Of a stretch of 6,853 nt of DNA, positions 4,255 through 6,853 are shown piece by piece (position 1 is the first letter of the stretch; each line of letters opens with the position of its first letter). Under the pieces are notes generated by a model, which was given only the letters and a program-made list of their open reading frames with translations, was not told the DNA's origin and did no database searches. Source of the stretch: Acidobacteriota bacterium (lineage in GTDB: Bacteria; Acidobacteriota; UBA6911); NCBI GenBank assembly GCA_031254095.1, contig JAIRVC010000361.1, positions 1 through 6,853 of the forward strand, given 5' to 3'. A program made the translations under genes and the position numbers.

Positions 4255-6011
4255 GCCGCCTGCGGCAAAACGTCAACATCCGGCATCGCGGTTTCAAATG
4301 GAAACGCCAGAATGACCTTCGTTCCTTTTCCCTTTTCGCTTTCAAACATTATTCTGCCGTGATGATCATCCATGATCTGAAAGATTATGCTGACCCCAAG
4401 ACCAAGCCCTTTTGAAAATCCTGAATGAAACGGCTGGAATATCTGCTCGATCTCCTCCGGAGTCATTCCAATTCCGTTGTCAGTGAAAGTTATTTCACCC
4501 GCGCCATTGTCGGCAAGGGCCGCGCGTATCGCGATATCTCCGCCTTCCGGCATCGCCCGCATGGCGTTTTGCGCTACATTCCAGAAGACCTGCCGAATCT
4601 GATCGGCGTTCCCGATAATAAACATGTCGGGAATCTCAATGTCCAGATTGACGGAATATTTCCCTTTGATTTCCGGGTTGTTTTTCATCAGCGTCACCGA
4701 ATCGTTCAGAACCGGAATGACGTCAAGAACGGTTTTAGGTTTCGGCTTGGGCCTCGCGAAATCCAGAAAATCCTCAACGAACAAATCCAGGCGGTCGCTT
4801 TCGCTGATCAGGATATTCAGCAGGCGTTCGTCCTTTTCGGTGAGATTTGCGCGCGACCGCAGAATTTCCACAGACCCGCGTATCGCCGTTAAAGGGTTCC
4901 GGATTTCGTGCGCAACGGTAACGGCCATGCGCCCGACGGCCGACAGGCGCTCACGAAACCTCACTTCTTTCTCAAGCCTTACTATTTCGGAAAGATCCTG
5001 AAACGAGAAAATGTAGCCAAGCCGCCGGTTATCCGCGTCAAACAAAGGCGACACGGTAAATCCGAAAAAACGCATCGAACCGTCGGAATGCCGCACCCAT
5101 GCCTCGTGCCGCATGGACTGGACTTTCTTGAACAGATCGGCTCCCACGATGAGTTCCCAGAATATTTCCCCTATGATCCCGTGTATGCGCGTGCCGATAA
5201 CCTCTTCCGGCGTCTTTCCGGTCATCGTTCCGGCCGCCGCGTTAAACACGGCGACGCGCCCGTTGAGATCCGTGGTGATCAGGCCGCTGCGGATACTGCT
5301 CACAATGTGGTCGTTCAAACGATACAGTTGCGCCAGAAATTCGTTTTTTTCATCAAGAACGCGTTCCATCACGCGCAGGCGACGATTCAGGGCGGTTCCC
5401 AGATACGCAATCGCTCCAAAACTCAGGGTATGGAACCCTATTTCAAAGGCATCCAAAAACACGTCGGATGACGCGTAATTTGAAGCTATGAGTCCCGCGC
5501 GCGTGGCGGCAACGATTCCGGAATAACAAACGGCGCAGAGCGCGGCGCTCAGAATCCCTCCGTTTTTCCCAAGCGCGAGACTGCAGTATATGATGATCAG
5601 AAGGTAAAAAGAAATGAACGGCCCTTCGCCCCCGCGTGTTGAAGCGATAAAAATGGTCGCCACGACCAGATCGGCCGCCATTTGAAAATAGAGCTGCAGG
5701 CGGTAGAATCGCCAGAATCGCCACAAAATCAGATAAAGAGTCGTCAGTAAAGCAATCAGCGCGTTGAAAAACGGCACGAACGCAACAGACCCCAGATGCT
5801 CGGGCAAAAGCCCCAGCCTGTCCGACAGATTGATTCCGGTAAGAAGGATGACGGCGCGGGCGGCAATAATTACAGGCAGGTTCTGATTGAGATTCATCTC
5901 GTCATGCAAGGCGCTGCCGCCGGGCCTGGCGCGAATGTTTGATGAAAGTTCCGCCGGGGCGGCGTTGCCTCGCGGCTTTGCCGCCTCGCGCCTGTTCGGT
6001 CTCTCGGACAT
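4245..6011 (-). CDS. pilS: PilS: six-segment membrane sensor histidine kinase
   Basis: This inner-membrane kinase is expected to phosphorylate PilR. The 588 residues hold a polar ~40-residue N-terminal extension, about six hydrophobic segments (~46-63, 75-98, 108-124, 131-147, 151-170, 190-206), a signal helix (~207-238), a PAS domain (~232-345), a dimerisation/phosphoacceptor domain with H-box AHEIRNPLTAIRG (367-379; His368), and a catalytic domain with N-box (Asn482), DNGIGM (511-516) and GLGLG (535-539). Six membrane segments plus PAS plus an NtrB-like kinase core match PilS, and placement between pilC and pilR supports the name. Family knowledge: in Pseudomonas PilS senses PilA in the membrane. 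The start at 6011 is chosen because it leaves only 10 bp after pilC, but its Shine-Dalgarno sequence is weak; Met39 (ATG at 5897) just before the first membrane segment is the alternative. Cys159 and Cys162 form a CxxC inside a predicted membrane segment, which is unusual. Confidence 0.9.
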   Translation of the reverse strand: MSERPNRREAAKPRGNAAPAELSSNIRARPGGSALHDEMNLNQNLPVIIAARAVILLTGINLSDRLGLLPEHLGSVAFVPFFNALIALLTTLYLILWRFWRFYRLQLYFQMAADLVVATIFIASTRGGEGPFISFYLLIIIYCSLALGKNGGILSAALCAVCYSGIVAATRAGLIASNYASSDVFLDAFEIGFHTLSFGAIAYLGTALNRRLRVMERVLDEKNEFLAQLYRLNDHIVSSIRSGLITTDLNGRVAVFNAAAGTMTGKTPEEVIGTRIHGIIGEIFWELIVGADLFKKVQSMRHEAWVRHSDGSMRFFGFTVSPLFDADNRRLGYIFSFQDLSEIVRLEKEVRFRERLSAVGRMAVTVAHEIRNPLTAIRGSVEILRSRANLTEKDERLLNILISESDRLDLFVEDFLDFARPKPKPKTVLDVIPVLNDSVTLMKNNPEIKGKYSVNLDIEIPDMFIIGNADQIRQVFWNVAQNAMRAMPEGGDIAIRAALADNGAGEITFTDNGIGMTPEEIEQIFQPFHSGFSKGLGLGVSIIFQIMDDHHGRIMFESEKGKGTKVILAFPFETAMPDVDVLPQAAEE

Positions 6012-6021
6012 AAATGCCGGC

Positions 6022-6853
6022 CTAGTTGGACAGCGTGTTGATCAGCTCAAACATCGGCCAATACATGGCGATAACGATGCCTCCAACCACGATGCCCAGA
6101 AAAACCATCATTACGGGTTCGAGAAGCGTAAGTAGATTGGCGACGACCGTATCGGCTTCCTCCTCGTAATAATCGGCAACCTTGGTCAGCATTGAGTCGA
6201 GTTCACCGGTGGCTTCCCCGACGGAGACCATCTGCGTTACCATAGGCGGGAAAAAATTTGACTGACGCATCGGATCGGCCATTGTCCCGCCTTCTTCTAT
6301 GCGCTTTCTAACGACACGTATCACGTCTTCCAGAATCACGTTTCCCGCCGTTCTTGCCGTAATATCCAGGGCATCCAGAATCGGAACGCCGCTTGTCAGA
6401 AGCGTCGCCAGCGTGCGTGTAAAACGCGCGATGGAGATCTTGCGGACGACATCGCCCAAAATAGGGATTTTTAAAAGTCCCCCGTCCATAATATGGCGCC
6501 CGGAGTCTGTCGCGTACCATTTTTTGACGCCGAATATTCCGACGGCGATGACAATCAGAATGGGAATCGCGAATATTTGCAAAAACCCGGAGATGCCGAT
6601 GACAATACGGGTAAGCAAAGGCAAGTCCGTGTTGAAGCTCTCGAACAGCGTCCGGAATACCGGAATAACTTTCCAGAGAATGATTGCGACAACGCCGACG
6701 CCGACGGTAATAATCACCGAAGGATAGATGAGCGCCGATTTAAGCGCGCTTTTGAGTTTGACTATCTTTTCAATAAAAACGCTGAGGCGCTGCAAAACGA
6801 CATCAAGAATACCGCCCGCTTCGCCGGCGGCGATCATCTTCGTATAAAGGTTG
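6022..6853 (-). CDS. pilC: PilC: type IV pilus inner-membrane platform protein (partial, 5' end off window)
   Basis: PilC (GspF family) is the polytopic inner-membrane platform on which pilins are assembled, working with the PilB and PilT ATPases. The visible C-terminal 276 residues correspond to roughly two thirds of a usual ~400-residue protein. They open in the first cytoplasmic domain (LYTKMIAAGEAGGILDVVL), continue through two hydrophobic segments (~42-65 and 84-108 of the fragment), and then contain the complete second GspF domain: ISIARFTRTLATLLTSGVP (139-157), the conserved MVSVGEATGELDSML (208-222), and the final membrane segment (~243-266) ending WPMFELINTLSN. Both GEAxG glutamate motifs are intact, as in functional family members. 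Reading is open to the right edge with no stop, so the gene simply continues outside. It is followed by pilS after 10 bp, probably in one operon; pilB and pilT would be expected upstream. Confidence 0.95.
   Translation of the reverse strand, partial: NLYTKMIAAGEAGGILDVVLQRLSVFIEKIVKLKSALKSALIYPSVIITVGVGVVAIILWKVIPVFRTLFESFNTDLPLLTRIVIGISGFLQIFAIPILIVIAVGIFGVKKWYATDSGRHIMDGGLLKIPILGDVVRKISIARFTRTLATLLTSGVPILDALDITARTAGNVILEDVIRVVRKRIEEGGTMADPMRQSNFFPPMVTQMVSVGEATGELDSMLTKVADYYEEEADTVVANLLTLLEPVMMVFLGIVVGGIVIAMYWPMFELINTLSN

Noticed and set aside
3651..4415. A 254-codon plus-strand reading frame opposite pilR and the end of pilS
   Set aside because: It lies antisense to two genes with complete, strongly conserved motifs, shows no recognisable domain, is rich in His, Arg and Asn in a low-quality way, and has no ribosome binding site of note.
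1..6853. CRISPR array, insertion sequence, tRNA, rRNA or novel defence system
   Set aside because: No regularly spaced repeats, transposase motifs, cloverleaf or rRNA-like sequence were seen, and every long coding region belongs to a familiar family.

Overview
The window looks like a chromosomal segment of a Gram-negative bacterium with type IV pili. The gene order pilC-pilS-pilR, an NtrC-family PilR, a GldA-like ABC ATPase and a long RpoD-like sigma factor together suggest Deltaproteobacteria in the broad sense (Desulfobacterota and relatives). This assignment is an inference: there is no rRNA gene, and no family in the window is lineage-specific. Base composition is moderately GC-rich in the genes and clearly AT-richer in the ~400-bp divergent control region.

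Layout from left to right. (1) Bases 1-699, minus strand: the first 233 codons of an ABC transporter ATPase, whose 3' end lies outside the window. A good promoter (735-763) and a Shine-Dalgarno sequence fix its GTG start. (2) Bases 700-1136: a divergent regulatory region. It carries the minus-strand promoter and, facing right, at least one sigma70-like promoter, a perfect TATAAT box, a possible heat-shock-type promoter that overlaps a perfect inverted repeat, and a 10-bp direct repeat. (3) Bases 1137-2744, plus strand: a 535-residue group-1-like sigma70 factor. Regions 1.2, 2, 3 and 4 and a long non-conserved insert are present, but region 1.1 is replaced by a short acidic tail. (4) Bases 2745-2819: a short convergent spacer with a GC hairpin and a tandem heptamer. 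(5) Bases 2820-6853, minus strand: a tight pilC-pilS-pilR cluster with gaps of 10 and 6 bp, probably one operon; pilC is cut by the right edge.

How the genes work together. PilC is the inner-membrane platform of the type IV pilus. PilS is a six-segment membrane histidine kinase and PilR its response regulator. PilR has an intact GAFTGA loop and is therefore expected to activate sigma54 RNA polymerase, classically at pilA. No pilin gene and no convincing sigma54 promoter lie in the window, so its target is elsewhere. The sigma70-type factor next door is not expected to be PilR's partner; the two are simply convergent neighbours. No mobile element, CRISPR array, tRNA or rRNA was seen. The window is mostly conventional; the points most worth a second look are the region-1.1-less sigma factor, its crowded promoter region, and a pil regulatory operon that ends without pilA.
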